44,171 bases of DNA. Origin: Ruminococcus sp. (GTDB lineage Bacteria > Bacillota > Clostridia > Oscillospirales > Ruminococcaceae). A program made the position numbers and the translations under genes. The notes beneath the pieces were generated by a model. That model did not search any database. It saw nothing but the letters and a program-made list of their open reading frames with translations, and was not told where the DNA came from. This document shows, in pieces, positions 26,725 through 35,220 of the stretch (the first letter of the stretch is position 1; every line of letters starts with the position of its first letter). The DNA lies in assembly GCF_024692365.1 (NCBI RefSeq), contig NZ_JAILMR010000028.1, forward strand, positions 1 through 44,171. The letters run 5' to 3'.

Positions 26725-27711
26725 ATGATCAAAAAACTGAATGAAGATAATTCATGGCTTCTCGAAAACGAAAGCTACCTGAAAAATAAAAAACGCCGTA
26801 CAAAAATGGCTGCAATATTTATCGCAACAGCATTGTTCATAGGAACAGCTGTATTCTTCTATGTGAAAAGCAGCGACGAACGTGAGTATATGTATGGCAT
26901 AGAAGATTACTATGATACACTCAACAAAGGCAGCAGCTATCGGAATGAAATAACTAAGCAGGAGATCAAAGACGGTACAGAAGATTATCTGAGCAGCATA
27001 GGTATAACAGGCTATACCCAGTGGATGGATTTACTTCAAAAACTGGATACAAGGATAATGGAAGCAAAGTACGGCAATGGTTTCAAAGTAGCTTATCGTA
27101 TAGAAAAAACCGAACCTCTTACCGAGAAAGAACTTGATGACTACAGGAAAAATATCGCCACAAAAGCCGAATATGACAAAGCTTACCGCGTGACCATTAA
27201 GGAACACTTCAAAGGACCGAAGAGTGAAGGCTATGAGAAACAGCATATTATAGTTTCCCACACGAGCGAAAATCACTGGCTGTTTCAGGAGGAAAGATTG
27301 GTGGAACTGAACCATGAGCTTGATTTTCTAAATACTGTATGGGCGCATTATTTCAGACTCAACACTTACTCTTCTGCCGCCGCTGAAGCGAATGATTACA
27401 GTTTTTTGGAAGAAGATGATATTGATTATAAAAGGGAAGTTAGTAAACTGGCAAAAGAGTATGGCGAAGGCTTTCAGATCGAATTTACTCTGAAAGATAT
27501 CTCACCTATGACCCACAATGAACTAACTGATCTGGCAGAACTTGTCGGGCAAGATGAGGATCACTTCATCAAAGGCTATAAGGTAGATGTGATCGAGAAT
27601 TTTAGCTCCGATAAAGGAGAAAACACCTGCGAAAACACAATATTTGTGCCCTATGAAGACGAAAGTGATTTCGAGGTGTATGATGAACGCTGGATGGATA
27701 TATCCGACTAA
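26725..27711 (+). CDS. Membrane-anchored protein with an internal duplication
   Basis: I recognise no named family. The 328-residue protein has a cytoplasmic start, one transmembrane helix (about 29-47) and an extracytoplasmic part with two related halves. The first (about 110-180) has YGNGFKVAYRIEKTEPLTEKELDDY and ends near HIIVSH; the second (about 243-315) has YGEGFQIEFTLKDISPMTHNELTDL and ends near TIFVPY. The copies share YGxGF, a beta strand, a P-L/M-T-x-x-E-L turn, and a Y-x-V strand before an xxF/N element. It is tightly followed by mnmE (23 bases). Confidence 0.75.
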   Translation: MIKKLNEDNSWLLENESYLKNKKRRTKMAAIFIATALFIGTAVFFYVKSSDEREYMYGIEDYYDTLNKGSSYRNEITKQEIKDGTEDYLSSIGITGYTQWMDLLQKLDTRIMEAKYGNGFKVAYRIEKTEPLTEKELDDYRKNIATKAEYDKAYRVTIKEHFKGPKSEGYEKQHIIVSHTSENHWLFQEERLVELNHELDFLNTVWAHYFRLNTYSSAAAEANDYSFLEEDDIDYKREVSKLAKEYGEGFQIEFTLKDISPMTHNELTDLAELVGQDEDHFIKGYKVDVIENFSSDKGENTCENTIFVPYEDESDFEVYDERWMDISD

Positions 27712-27734
27712 GGCAATAATTCAAGGAGAATTCT

Positions 27735-29102
27735 ATGTCAACTGTATGTGCAATATCAACCCCCCTCGCAGAGGGCGGTATATCTGTAATAAGGATAAGC
27801 GGCGAGGGCGCTTTTGCCTGCGCGGCAAAAGTTTTCAAACCTTTCACCTGTGAAAGTGTTGAAAAAATGCAGGGCTATACCTGCGCCTACGGACAGATAC
27901 ATGACGGTGACAAGACCGTTGACGACGGCGTGCTGACGGTTTTCCGTGCGCCCCATTCCTATACGGGGGAGGACGTCTGCGAGATATCCTGCCACGGCGG
28001 TATTTATGTCACTAAAAAAGTGCTGAGACTTTGTCTTGAAAACGGCTGTGAACCTGCACAGGCAGGCGAATTCACAAAACGCGCCATGCTGAACGGCAAG
28101 CTTTCCCTCACTCAGGCTGAGGCTGTTATGGATACCATTGCGGCACAAGGCGAATACGCCCTTGCTTCGGCTAATCTCACAAGGCAGGGCAGTCTTTTCG
28201 GGCAGATACACGAAGTCACAGGCGAACTTGTAAAGCTTCTGGGCGAACTCGCCGCATGGGTGGATTATCCCGAGGAAGACCTCCCCGCAGTTGAGGAAAC
28301 AGCACTCCGCAAAAGCATCGAGAACGCCCTTTCCGTAACAGGAAAACTCATCGCCGACCACGACAACGGTATGCTGATAAAACAGGGCATCGATACCGTC
28401 ATAGCAGGCAAGCCGAATGTGGGCAAATCGACCCTGATGAATCTCCTGCTGGGCTATGACCGTTCAATTGTCACCGATGTTGCGGGCACGACCCGTGATG
28501 TCATTGAAGAAAGCGCACGTCTGGGCGAACTGGTTTTCAAACTTTCCGATACCGCAGGCATACGCGATACCGAAGACAAAGTCGAAAAAATAGGCGTTGA
28601 AATGGCTGAAAAGCGCCTTGATGAGTGTATGTTCGTTATCGAAGTCTTCGACACTTCCGTGCGCCCCGATGATGACGATATCGCACTGCTTGAAAAAGTA
28701 AAAGCGTTACGCAAGCGCACCCTTATCGTGCTGAACAAATCCGACCTTGAAAGCGCAGTTGATGAAGGCTTTTTCAGGGATTACAGCGAGAATATAGTTT
28801 GCATATCCGCCAAGAACCTCGATGACAGGTCACAGATACAGGCGGCTGTGGAAAAAATATTCACACCCGAAAATTACGATGTGAACAGCACCATATTCGC
28901 CAACGAAAGACAGAAAAGCTGTCTTGATAAAGCCCACGCAAATCTTAAAGCCGCACTCGAAGCCCTGGATATGGGCGAAACTCTCGACGCGGTAACGGTA
29001 ATGATAGACTTCGCCGCAGATTCCCTGCTTGAACTCACAGGCGAAAAAGCCACCGAAGCCGTAGTAGCAGAAGTGTTCTCAAAATTCTGCGTAGGAAAAT
29101 AA
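27735..29102 (+). CDS. mnmE: tRNA modification GTPase MnmE (TrmE)
   Basis: MnmE is the potassium-dependent GTPase partner of MnmG. The 455 residues match the family. The N-terminal tetrahydrofolate-binding domain (1-118) has SGEGAFACAAKVF and CHGGIYVTKKVL, with AGEFTKRAMLNGKLSLTQAEAV after it. The G domain has G1 GKPNVGKST (about 225), G2 TTRDVIEE, G3 DTAG and G4 NKSD. The C-terminus FCVGK provides the family's catalytic cysteine (C-[ILV]-G-K). AAGGAG precedes the ATG. Confidence 0.98.
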   Translation: MSTVCAISTPLAEGGISVIRISGEGAFACAAKVFKPFTCESVEKMQGYTCAYGQIHDGDKTVDDGVLTVFRAPHSYTGEDVCEISCHGGIYVTKKVLRLCLENGCEPAQAGEFTKRAMLNGKLSLTQAEAVMDTIAAQGEYALASANLTRQGSLFGQIHEVTGELVKLLGELAAWVDYPEEDLPAVEETALRKSIENALSVTGKLIADHDNGMLIKQGIDTVIAGKPNVGKSTLMNLLLGYDRSIVTDVAGTTRDVIEESARLGELVFKLSDTAGIRDTEDKVEKIGVEMAEKRLDECMFVIEVFDTSVRPDDDDIALLEKVKALRKRTLIVLNKSDLESAVDEGFFRDYSENIVCISAKNLDDRSQIQAAVEKIFTPENYDVNSTIFANERQKSCLDKAHANLKAALEALDMGETLDAVTVMIDFAADSLLELTGEKATEAVVAEVFSKFCVGK

Positions 29103-29107
29103 GAAGC

Positions 29108-29150
29108 GCGGCGGGGTTGGATAGTTTTCTATCATTACTTTGTTCGCCGC
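29108..29150. other. Hairpin following mnmE
   Basis: GCGGCG (29108-29113) pairs with CGCCGC (29145-29150), enclosing an inner GATAG-tttt-CTATC stem (29120-29133). No T run follows, so termination is uncertain. Confidence 0.5.
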
Positions 29151-29153
29151 CGC

Positions 29154-29247
29154 TCAATGAATAACGAATAGTGAATAATGAATAATGAAAAATCGTGGTG
29201 TATCGCCATTGGCGATGGATTTTAAGCGGCTTTGTTATTCATTATTC
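29154..29247. repeat. Heptanucleotide array and 13-bp inverted repeat
   Basis: From 29154 five degenerate 7-base units follow one another (AATGAAT, AACGAAT, AGTGAAT, AATGAAT, AATGAAA). GAATAATGAATAA (29173-29185) is the exact complement of TTATTCATTATTC (29235-29247), with 49 bases between, which contain a small ATCGCCATTGGCGAT hairpin. The arrangement looks like a miniature element. Confidence 0.65.
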
Positions 29248-29334
29248 TTTTTTTCTAAAAAATTTTTTATCTGCTGCAAGGATATTGTGTTTTCAAACGT
29301 ATTATATACAGAAAACCAAAAACGCCCGCTGCCG

Positions 29335-29363
29335 ACCCCCTCGGCGGCGGACTGTAAGGGGGT
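29335..29363 (+). promoter_or_regulatory. Hairpin sequestering the sigma factor ribosome binding site
   Basis: ACCCCCT (29335-29341) pairs with AGGGGGT (29357-29363). The second arm is the ribosome binding site for the ATG at 29373, so translation may be limited unless the hairpin opens. A second GC run (CGGCGGCGG) lies in the loop. Confidence 0.5.
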
Positions 29364-29372
29364 GGTTTGACT

Positions 29373-29849
29373 ATGGAAACAGCTTGTTTCGAGCTGAGCG
29401 GCTTCGATGCCGTATATGATGAATATTTTGATATGGTGTACAGGATATGCTACGTGTATTTCCACGGTCATACCGCCGATGCCGAAGATGCGGCGCAGAC
29501 TGTGTTCATGCATTATCTTGAAGCGGGAGTTATCCCCGAAACGAACGAGCATACAAAAGCGTGGCTGATAGTCACAGCGCAGAATGTCTGCAAAACTATG
29601 CTCAGGAGACATCACAGAAAAGATACCGAACTTGATGCAGCATCAGATAAGGGCGCGGCTTTTGAGTACAATGAGGTCATGGACGCAGTTATGCGTCTGC
29701 CCGAAAATGAGCGCATGGCTGTCTACCTGAACCTCTATGAGGGTTATACAGCCGCCGAGACCGCGAAGCTGATGAAGTGCCGTGAAAATACAGTATATTC
29801 ATACATACACCGGGCAAGAAAAAAGCTGAAAAAAGAATTGGGAGGGTGA
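29373..29849 (+). CDS. ECF-type RNA polymerase sigma factor
   Basis: The 158-residue protein has sigma region 2 (FDAVYDEYFDMVYRICYVYFHGHTADAEDAAQTVFMHYLE) and region 4 (VMDAVMRLPENERMAVYLNLYEGYTAAETAKLMKCRENTVYSYIHRARKKLKKEL, with a helix-turn-helix at about 122-143). The DAEDAAQTVF segment is the region 2.2 motif and confirms an extracytoplasmic-function sigma factor. I start at the ATG 7 bases after the GGGGGTGG site; a TTG two codons earlier overlaps that site. The downstream gene begins 4 bases after its stop, the usual layout for an anti-sigma partner. Confidence 0.92.
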   Translation: METACFELSGFDAVYDEYFDMVYRICYVYFHGHTADAEDAAQTVFMHYLEAGVIPETNEHTKAWLIVTAQNVCKTMLRRHHRKDTELDAASDKGAAFEYNEVMDAVMRLPENERMAVYLNLYEGYTAAETAKLMKCRENTVYSYIHRARKKLKKELGG

Positions 29850-29853
29850 GACT

Positions 29854-32529
29854 ATGACAGACAAAGAGCTCGATCAAAAGCTTACAGCTGCATTCGATAA
29901 TGTCAGGGCAGACAGCGCTGTCAAGGCTCGCATTCGGAAAGGCTTAACAGGTGACATTATGGATAACAATAAAACTATAACAGTCAGCAAAACAGCTGAC
30001 AAGAACGAAAGAACGGGGACAATAAAAGTAAACAGACGCGGCAGGATAGCAGCCGCAGCCATCGCAGGCGTGATAGCAGTAGGCGGCGGAGCATATATGC
30101 TGAAAAGCGGCTTCGCCAGAGTAGAACCCAAGACCTCACTGTCATCAAAAGCAGAAAGCGACAGTTCATCAGCACATTCTGATAAGATAACCTATAACGG
30201 CAAAGAAGTTGACGAACTGCCCCTGACCAATGAGCAGATGGGCTTTGACCCATCAGGTAACAGTATCTATGACAAGTTCAGCGGTTATTGCGATATACGT
30301 AATCTGCCGAACGGCAATTTTCTTGTGAGGTTGCAAACTTCGATACCCATTGAAGATGATATCATTTCAACCTGCTATTGTGTATACGACCCTTCGGTAA
30401 ACAGCATAACAGGTATACTTCCCACAAATGACTGGAATTGTTACAGTATCGGCAAGAACAGCATTGTTTTCTGTTCTACCGATCGTGACGCTGAAAACAA
30501 AATAGGTGATGATAAGGGCAAAGTCTTCACAACAAACCTGTCCTGCAAACTCTATGACCTTGATCTGTGCGAGATGGAAAATGATACACTGAACTTCCAG
30601 CTTGGTGACAAGCATGTGGAAGAAGTAATGGTATCAGCCGACAATAAGATATATTTAGCAGCAAGAGAAGACTACTCGGATAACAAATACAAGCTGTATA
30701 TTTATGACAGCGAAGGCAGTGTTATAAACACTTCCGAAGAATGCGACTGGATATACAGCTGCTCGATGTCTCTGGACGGCGGCTTCATCTATTACGCTAC
30801 ACAGAACCGTGATTCGTGGAGCACAACCCTCAAATGTATAGCTGTTGATGACAAACATATCGATTGCGAACATACCGACGGGGTATATGATGACAACCCG
30901 TGGCCTCATTACGCTATGTATTTTGACAGCGGAAAATATCTGTATACCGTATACTACACCGACGAGGGCAAGCAGATGATAAGACGCATAGATATGACAG
31001 GTGAGGAAGAGATCTATTTCGGTGAGCCCGAAGATGTTATCAACTATGCGGGAGAGGTGGCGGAAGAACGCTATGTAACACCTGACGGCAAGTATCTGTT
31101 CACGTACAATGTTAAGGATAAGTATACAGAAGATGGCGGTATTGAACGCGAATATGACATTACAAGCACATATGATATCGAGAATGGCTTAAAGCTGGTA
31201 CATGAAGAAAAAGCAGCTCATTTTATGTGGTTATCTTCTTATGGTATTGGTATTAATTTGCTTTACAATGGAGCTACGGGCGATGTTTGCTTCGGCGGAT
31301 ATAAAGATGAAGATGAAAAAATGTTCGCTGAAATCTGCTTCAACCTCTTCGACAAAGAGTTTTCAAACTTCGGCATAAAGAAAAGTGTTAAGGATAACAA
31401 CGAAGTTAAAGAGACAAACACATCACCATCTATCCCCGATGTTTCGGGACTTGAATGCGAGGCTGCCGAAAATGAACTGAAAGCAGCAGGATATACAGTC
31501 ATTTTAAAAAGCAAGTATGATATCGAGAAACCTAAGGGTAAGGTCATAAAGACCGAGCCTGCTGCGGGTACTGAATTTGATACCGAAGAACCCGTCACAA
31601 TGTATGTAAGCAAGGGCAAGATCCCTGAAGATTATGAGTACCTGATAGGCCTGATCAAAATTCCGGAGGGTCTGCGCGGCAGATTTACTGTCGATATGGA
31701 TTCAGAAGATTATCATTTTAGTGATGATTTCATCGGCGAAGATATGGACGGCTGTATTGCTTTAGGATACGCAGGCAAAGATACCAGTGTGTTTACCGTC
31801 ACCATAACTAACCGTGATACAGGCAAGTCAGTGGAATACTATAAAGAAGAATATGGCTTTAAACCGGGCGCAGGACGAAAAACTATCAGTGATTATGACA
31901 CAGAAGGGCTGCTCGCTATTTGTTCCGATGAAGAGATCAAGTCCTCTGAAGTCACACTATCCATCCCGATACCCGAAGGACTTCACGGCTCTTATACTGC
32001 TAAAGTGGGTGATGAAAGAATATCTGGTGATGCCGATAAAAAAGAACCTATCTCCGTTACTGTCACAGGTAGAGGGATCAAGGAGTATCATGTCGAGATC
32101 GACAGCAATGAAACACACAAGTCCTTTAACGGCGGTATCTATTCGGTAAACTTTGATGAAAATACCGTTGAGCGTCTTGATAATAATTGTCTGTATGATA
32201 CAGATTATATCAGTGACGACGGAAAACTTTGTCTACTATATGATGGTCTGCTGCTCCCCGAAGGTCTGCACGGCACATATACTGCTGATATCATATCGGA
32301 TAACGACAGTTATACAGATACTTTATACAGCGATGAAACTTTCCTCTCATTTTTCACATTAAAATTCAACGGCAATGGAACCCAGACTTACACAGTCAGA
32401 TTCACAAGCGATGAAACAGACAAATCTGTTGAATACTGCAAGTTCAAAGTGAACTTTGAAGATATGGACCTCAGCTACATCAGCGAACCCAACAAAGACG
32501 GCTTACTTGCAATTTCTCCCAAAGATTAA
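29854..32529 (+). CDS. Giant putative anti-sigma/sensor protein with PASTA domain and triple repeat
   Basis: The 891-residue protein begins with a short cytoplasmic segment (1-60, MTDKELDQKLTAAFDNVRADSAVKARI), which resembles the N-terminal sigma-binding helices of clostridial anti-sigma proteins, then one transmembrane helix (about 65-83). The exterior starts with a Ser-rich linker. Residues about 115-515 have repeated strands (IYLAAREDYSDNKYKLYIYDSEG, YVTPDGKYLFTYN) suggesting a beta-propeller. A PASTA domain follows (about 526-589, IPDVSGLECEAAENELKAAGY to VTMYVSKGK). Three copies of a module of 80-90 residues end the protein (about 596, 703 and 800 onward), each beginning with I/L-P-E-G-L-x-G-x-F/Y-T. 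The role as anti-sigma is inferred from gene order and topology; there is no CHCC zinc motif. Confidence 0.8.
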   Translation: MTDKELDQKLTAAFDNVRADSAVKARIRKGLTGDIMDNNKTITVSKTADKNERTGTIKVNRRGRIAAAAIAGVIAVGGGAYMLKSGFARVEPKTSLSSKAESDSSSAHSDKITYNGKEVDELPLTNEQMGFDPSGNSIYDKFSGYCDIRNLPNGNFLVRLQTSIPIEDDIISTCYCVYDPSVNSITGILPTNDWNCYSIGKNSIVFCSTDRDAENKIGDDKGKVFTTNLSCKLYDLDLCEMENDTLNFQLGDKHVEEVMVSADNKIYLAAREDYSDNKYKLYIYDSEGSVINTSEECDWIYSCSMSLDGGFIYYATQNRDSWSTTLKCIAVDDKHIDCEHTDGVYDDNPWPHYAMYFDSGKYLYTVYYTDEGKQMIRRIDMTGEEEIYFGEPEDVINYAGEVAEERYVTPDGKYLFTYNVKDKYTEDGGIEREYDITSTYDIENGLKLVHEEKAAHFMWLSSYGIGINLLYNGATGDVCFGGYKDEDEKMFAEICFNLFDKEFSNFGIKKSVKDNNEVKETNTSPSIPDVSGLECEAAENELKAAGYTVILKSKYDIEKPKGKVIKTEPAAGTEFDTEEPVTMYVSKGKIPEDYEYLIGLIKIPEGLRGRFTVDMDSEDYHFSDDFIGEDMDGCIALGYAGKDTSVFTVTITNRDTGKSVEYYKEEYGFKPGAGRKTISDYDTEGLLAICSDEEIKSSEVTLSIPIPEGLHGSYTAKVGDERISGDADKKEPISVTVTGRGIKEYHVEIDSNETHKSFNGGIYSVNFDENTVERLDNNCLYDTDYISDDGKLCLLYDGLLLPEGLHGTYTADIISDNDSYTDTLYSDETFLSFFTLKFNGNGTQTYTVRFTSDETDKSVEYCKFKVNFEDMDLSYISEPNKDGLLAISPKD

Positions 32530-32550
32530 TGCAAGGATAATAAACAGCAA

Positions 32551-32580
32551 AATGCGCTCGGATTTACGGGCGCATTTTTT
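32551..32580 (+). terminator. Terminator of the sigma/anti-sigma operon
   Basis: AATGCGC (32551-32557) pairs with GCGCATT (32570-32576), followed by T; the outer bases CAGCAA / TTGCTG extend it. Confidence 0.88.
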
Positions 32581-32614
32581 GCTGTGATTTTTACTAAAAA
32601 GACAAAAAAAGTCC

Positions 32615-32643
32615 TTTACAAATGTGGATAAATGTGTTATAAT
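32615..32643 (+). promoter_or_regulatory. Promoter of tatD
   Basis: TTTACA (32615-32620) and TATAAT (32638-32643) have a 17-base spacer. Confidence 0.88.
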
Positions 32644-32678
32644 ATTTTTTGTATATATCGAACAGAAAGGAGATATCT

Positions 32679-33467
32679 ATGGCAGGGCTGATATTTGACT
32701 CACATTGTCATTACGATGACAAAGCTTTTGATGAGGACAGATACGAACTGTTAGACAAACTGCTGGTGAGCGACGGTCATACAGTTGACAAAATGCTCCA
32801 TGCGGCTGTAGATGAAAAGTCCTCGCTGTTTGGTATCAAAACGGCTGAAAGGTACGGGAATTACTATACCTCCATAGGCTTTCACCCCGAGTATGCAGAC
32901 GATGTCCCCGATAATTATATGGAGATACTGAAAACGCTGTATGAAAAAGCAGCAGCCACAGGCAAACTCAGGGCAGTTGGCGAGATTGGTCTCGACCACC
33001 ACTATGAGGGCTACAATGCCGATAAGCAGAAAATGCTTTTTATAGACCAGGTAAAGTTCGCAAATGAAAAGGAACTCCCCGTGATAATCCACTGCCGCGA
33101 TGCGACGGAGGAATGTATGGGGGTTCTCAGTGAACTCAGACCCGCGGGCGTTATGCACTGCTTTTCGGGTTCGGCTGAAACGGCTGAGGAAGTCGTGGGG
33201 CTGGGTATGTATATAGGATTCACAGGGGCTCTGGCTTTCAAGAATAATAAGAAAGCTAAACGTGCCTGCGAAGCAGTGCCGCTTGAACGGCTGCTGCTTG
33301 AAACGGACTGTCCTTACATGGCACCGCCGCCTTACCGAGGTGAGCGAAGCGACAGTTCAATGATAGCCGAGACTGCAAAGGTCATGGCGGAGATAAAGGG
33401 AGTTTCCGCAGAAGAAGTACTTCGGGCAACTAACGAAAATGCTTGCAGACTGTTCGGGATACGCTGA
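32679..33467 (+). CDS. TatD family metal-dependent hydrolase
   Basis: The 262-residue protein has the TatD amidohydrolase barrel with metal ligands: DSHCHYDD at 6-13, Glu in GEIGLDHHY (about 92-100), His in IIHCRD, His in MHCFSG and Asp in LLETDCPYMAPPPYRG. TatD proteins are 3'-5' nucleases or D-aminoacyl-type hydrolases; substrate cannot be read from sequence. I place the start at ATG 32679 because AAGGAG lies 6 bases upstream; an in-frame TTG at 32649 would lie at or before the transcription start. The next gene follows 20 to 35 bases later. Confidence 0.94.
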   Translation: MAGLIFDSHCHYDDKAFDEDRYELLDKLLVSDGHTVDKMLHAAVDEKSSLFGIKTAERYGNYYTSIGFHPEYADDVPDNYMEILKTLYEKAAATGKLRAVGEIGLDHHYEGYNADKQKMLFIDQVKFANEKELPVIIHCRDATEECMGVLSELRPAGVMHCFSGSAETAEEVVGLGMYIGFTGALAFKNNKKAKRACEAVPLERLLLETDCPYMAPPPYRGERSDSSMIAETAKVMAEIKGVSAEEVLRATNENACRLFGIR

Positions 33468-33502
33468 CCGAAGCGATACTATAATTTTTGGAGATGAATG
33501 AA

Positions 33503-34465
33503 TTGGCGGAGACACTATATTTGGTGATACCATGTTACAACGAGGAGGAGATGCTGCCCATAACTGCAAAGGCTCTGATGAAAAAAATGGACGAGCTTAT
33601 TGCTGAGGGCAAGGTGAGCAGTGAAAGCAAAGTAATGTTCGTGGACGACGGTTCAAAGGACAATACCTGGGAAGTTATCCAGAAACTTCACGATATGCCC
33701 CAGACAAACCTGTTCACAGGAATAAAGCTTTCAAGAAACAAGGGTCACCAGAATGCACTTCTGGCAGGTCTTATGACAGCCAGAAAATATGCGGACATTC
33801 TGATATCTATGGACGCAGACTTACAGGACGATATCAATGCGATAGACGGTATGCTGGAAAAGCGTGCCGAGGGCTGTGAGATAGTTTACGGCGTAAGGTC
33901 TTCAAGAGAGACCGATACCGCATTCAAGAGAAACACAGCCAGAAGCTATTATAAAATGCTGGAATTCATGGGCGTTGAAATAACCTACGACCATGCTGAT
34001 TACAGGCTGATGAGCAAGAGGGCTGTCGATGCGCTGGCAGAGTTCAAGGAGGTAAACCTGTTCCTCAGAGGAATGGTGCCTATGGTGGGCTACAAGAGCG
34101 ACATCGTTAAGTACGAGAGAAACGAGCGTGTAGCAGGCGAATCAAAGTATCCGCTGAAAAAGATGCTGGCTTTCGCAGTTGAGGGCATAACTTCCCTTTC
34201 GGTAAAGCCTATCAGATTCATCACAGCACTTGGCGTTGTGATATTCCTCGTTTCCATCATCATGCTGATATACTTCCTGATAGCCAAGGCAGTAGGCGAT
34301 ACTGTACGCGGCTGGGCTTCAACGATAGTATCCGTATGGGCAATAGGCGGATTACAGATGCTGGCGATAGGTGTAATCGGTGAATATATCGGCAAGATAT
34401 ATCTTGAAACAAAGGCAAGACCCAAGTTTATAGTCGATATAAACTTGGAAGAAACACAGGCATAA
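33503..34465 (+). CDS. Family 2 glycosyltransferase, GtrB/DPM1-like, with two C-terminal membrane helices
   Basis: The protein (about 320 residues) has a GT2 domain with YLVIPCYNEEEMLP at the start, VDDGSKDNTWEVI, the metal-binding region DADLQDD and RGMVPMVGYKSDIVKYERNERVAGESKYPLKKM, typical of polyprenyl-phosphate glycosyltransferases. Two transmembrane helices (about 230-255 and 265-290) follow. It probably transfers a sugar from a nucleotide to undecaprenyl phosphate. The start is uncertain: GGAG at 33490-33493 has 9-base spacing to TTG 33503, but is directly adjacent to ATG 33494. I prefer TTG 33503; the start does not affect the fold. Confidence 0.9.
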   Translation: MAETLYLVIPCYNEEEMLPITAKALMKKMDELIAEGKVSSESKVMFVDDGSKDNTWEVIQKLHDMPQTNLFTGIKLSRNKGHQNALLAGLMTARKYADILISMDADLQDDINAIDGMLEKRAEGCEIVYGVRSSRETDTAFKRNTARSYYKMLEFMGVEITYDHADYRLMSKRAVDALAEFKEVNLFLRGMVPMVGYKSDIVKYERNERVAGESKYPLKKMLAFAVEGITSLSVKPIRFITALGVVIFLVSIIMLIYFLIAKAVGDTVRGWASTIVSVWAIGGLQMLAIGVIGEYIGKIYLETKARPKFIVDINLEETQA

Positions 34466-34501
34466 TAACAACTTAAATTTATTTAAAAGGAGTAAAAGAA
34501 A

Positions 34502-35116
34502 ATGGCTGAAAATTTACACATATCCGGAAGAGTTTCACAGGAGAAGATAGACAATACCCCACTGGTAGAGGCTATCAATGATATGAGAAAGGAATTCAAT
34601 GCAGACTCTCAGAACAAGGTGATCAACACCGCACTGAGATCTACTTTCCTCGTACCCGCTATCATCGAAAAGGGTCAGGAGCTCGTTGCTGACGCTAATA
34701 ACCACGTTCAGTTCAAGGACAAGCAGGAAGCTAAGTTCATGCTGGTAAACAAGCCTATCCGCGATGAAGAGGGCAACCAGACAGGTACTATATCTTTCTT
34801 CCCTGTATTCACCGATTCTGATGAGCTGAAAAAGCTGAACACAGACCAGCTGTACAGACCTTTCGCTATGAAGTTCAGCGATATCGCTTACCTGACAGAG
34901 AGCACCCCCAACGTTGAAGGCTTCGTTATAAACCCCTTCACCAAGGAGCATAACCTGCCTTTCACCAAGCCTATGCTGGAATCCATCAAGCAGACCCTTA
35001 TCAACTTCAAGCAGAGCAAGGACGCTGCAATGGCTGCCGCAGCAGCTGCTGAAGCTCAGGAAAATGCTGAGGGCGAAGCACCCGATATCACTGTATCTTC
35101 CAACGAAGATAAGTAA
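34502..35116 (+). CDS. SseB N-terminal domain protein
   Basis: The 204-residue soluble protein has features of the SseB N-terminal domain family: NKVINTALRSTFLVPAIIEKG near the start, ISFFPVFTDSDELKKL in the centre, a YRPFAMKFSDIAYL segment and VEGFVINPFTKEHNLPFTKPMLESI near the end. An Ala/Glu-rich tail (about 179-204) follows. SseB enhances serine sensitivity in E. coli; the domain is widespread in Firmicutes with unknown biochemical role. AAAGGAG precedes the ATG. Codon use is strongly biased to common codons, suggesting high expression. Confidence 0.85.
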   Translation: MAENLHISGRVSQEKIDNTPLVEAINDMRKEFNADSQNKVINTALRSTFLVPAIIEKGQELVADANNHVQFKDKQEAKFMLVNKPIRDEEGNQTGTISFFPVFTDSDELKKLNTDQLYRPFAMKFSDIAYLTESTPNVEGFVINPFTKEHNLPFTKPMLESIKQTLINFKQSKDAAMAAAAAAEAQENAEGEAPDITVSSNEDK

Positions 35117-35140
35117 TATTCAGGATACCACGATCATTAC

Positions 35141-35206
35141 GGTCGGGACGGCGGTGCAGCAAACGGTATACCTACCGTTTGCCTGCAAACTGTTCCGACC
35201 ATTTTT
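35141..35206 (+). terminator. Nested-hairpin terminator
   Basis: GGTCGG (35141-35146) pairs with CCGACC (35195-35200), followed by ATTTTT. Inside is a perfect 10-bp stem GCAAACGGTA (35159-35168 / 35173-35182). Confidence 0.85.
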
Positions 35207-35220
35207 GCGGAGGGAACAAC

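Noticed and set aside
29154..29190. CRISPR-like array
   Set aside because: The units are 7 bases long with no spacers.
29854..30110. Zinc-binding anti-sigma (ZAS) domain
   Set aside because: No HxxxCxxC motif in the N-terminal segment; the anti-sigma role rests on gene order and topology only.
33340..33361. Repeat fragment (GAGCGAAGCGAC) inside tatD
   Set aside because: The similarity to the repeat's loop is short and the codons encode a normal TatD segment (PYRGERSD).
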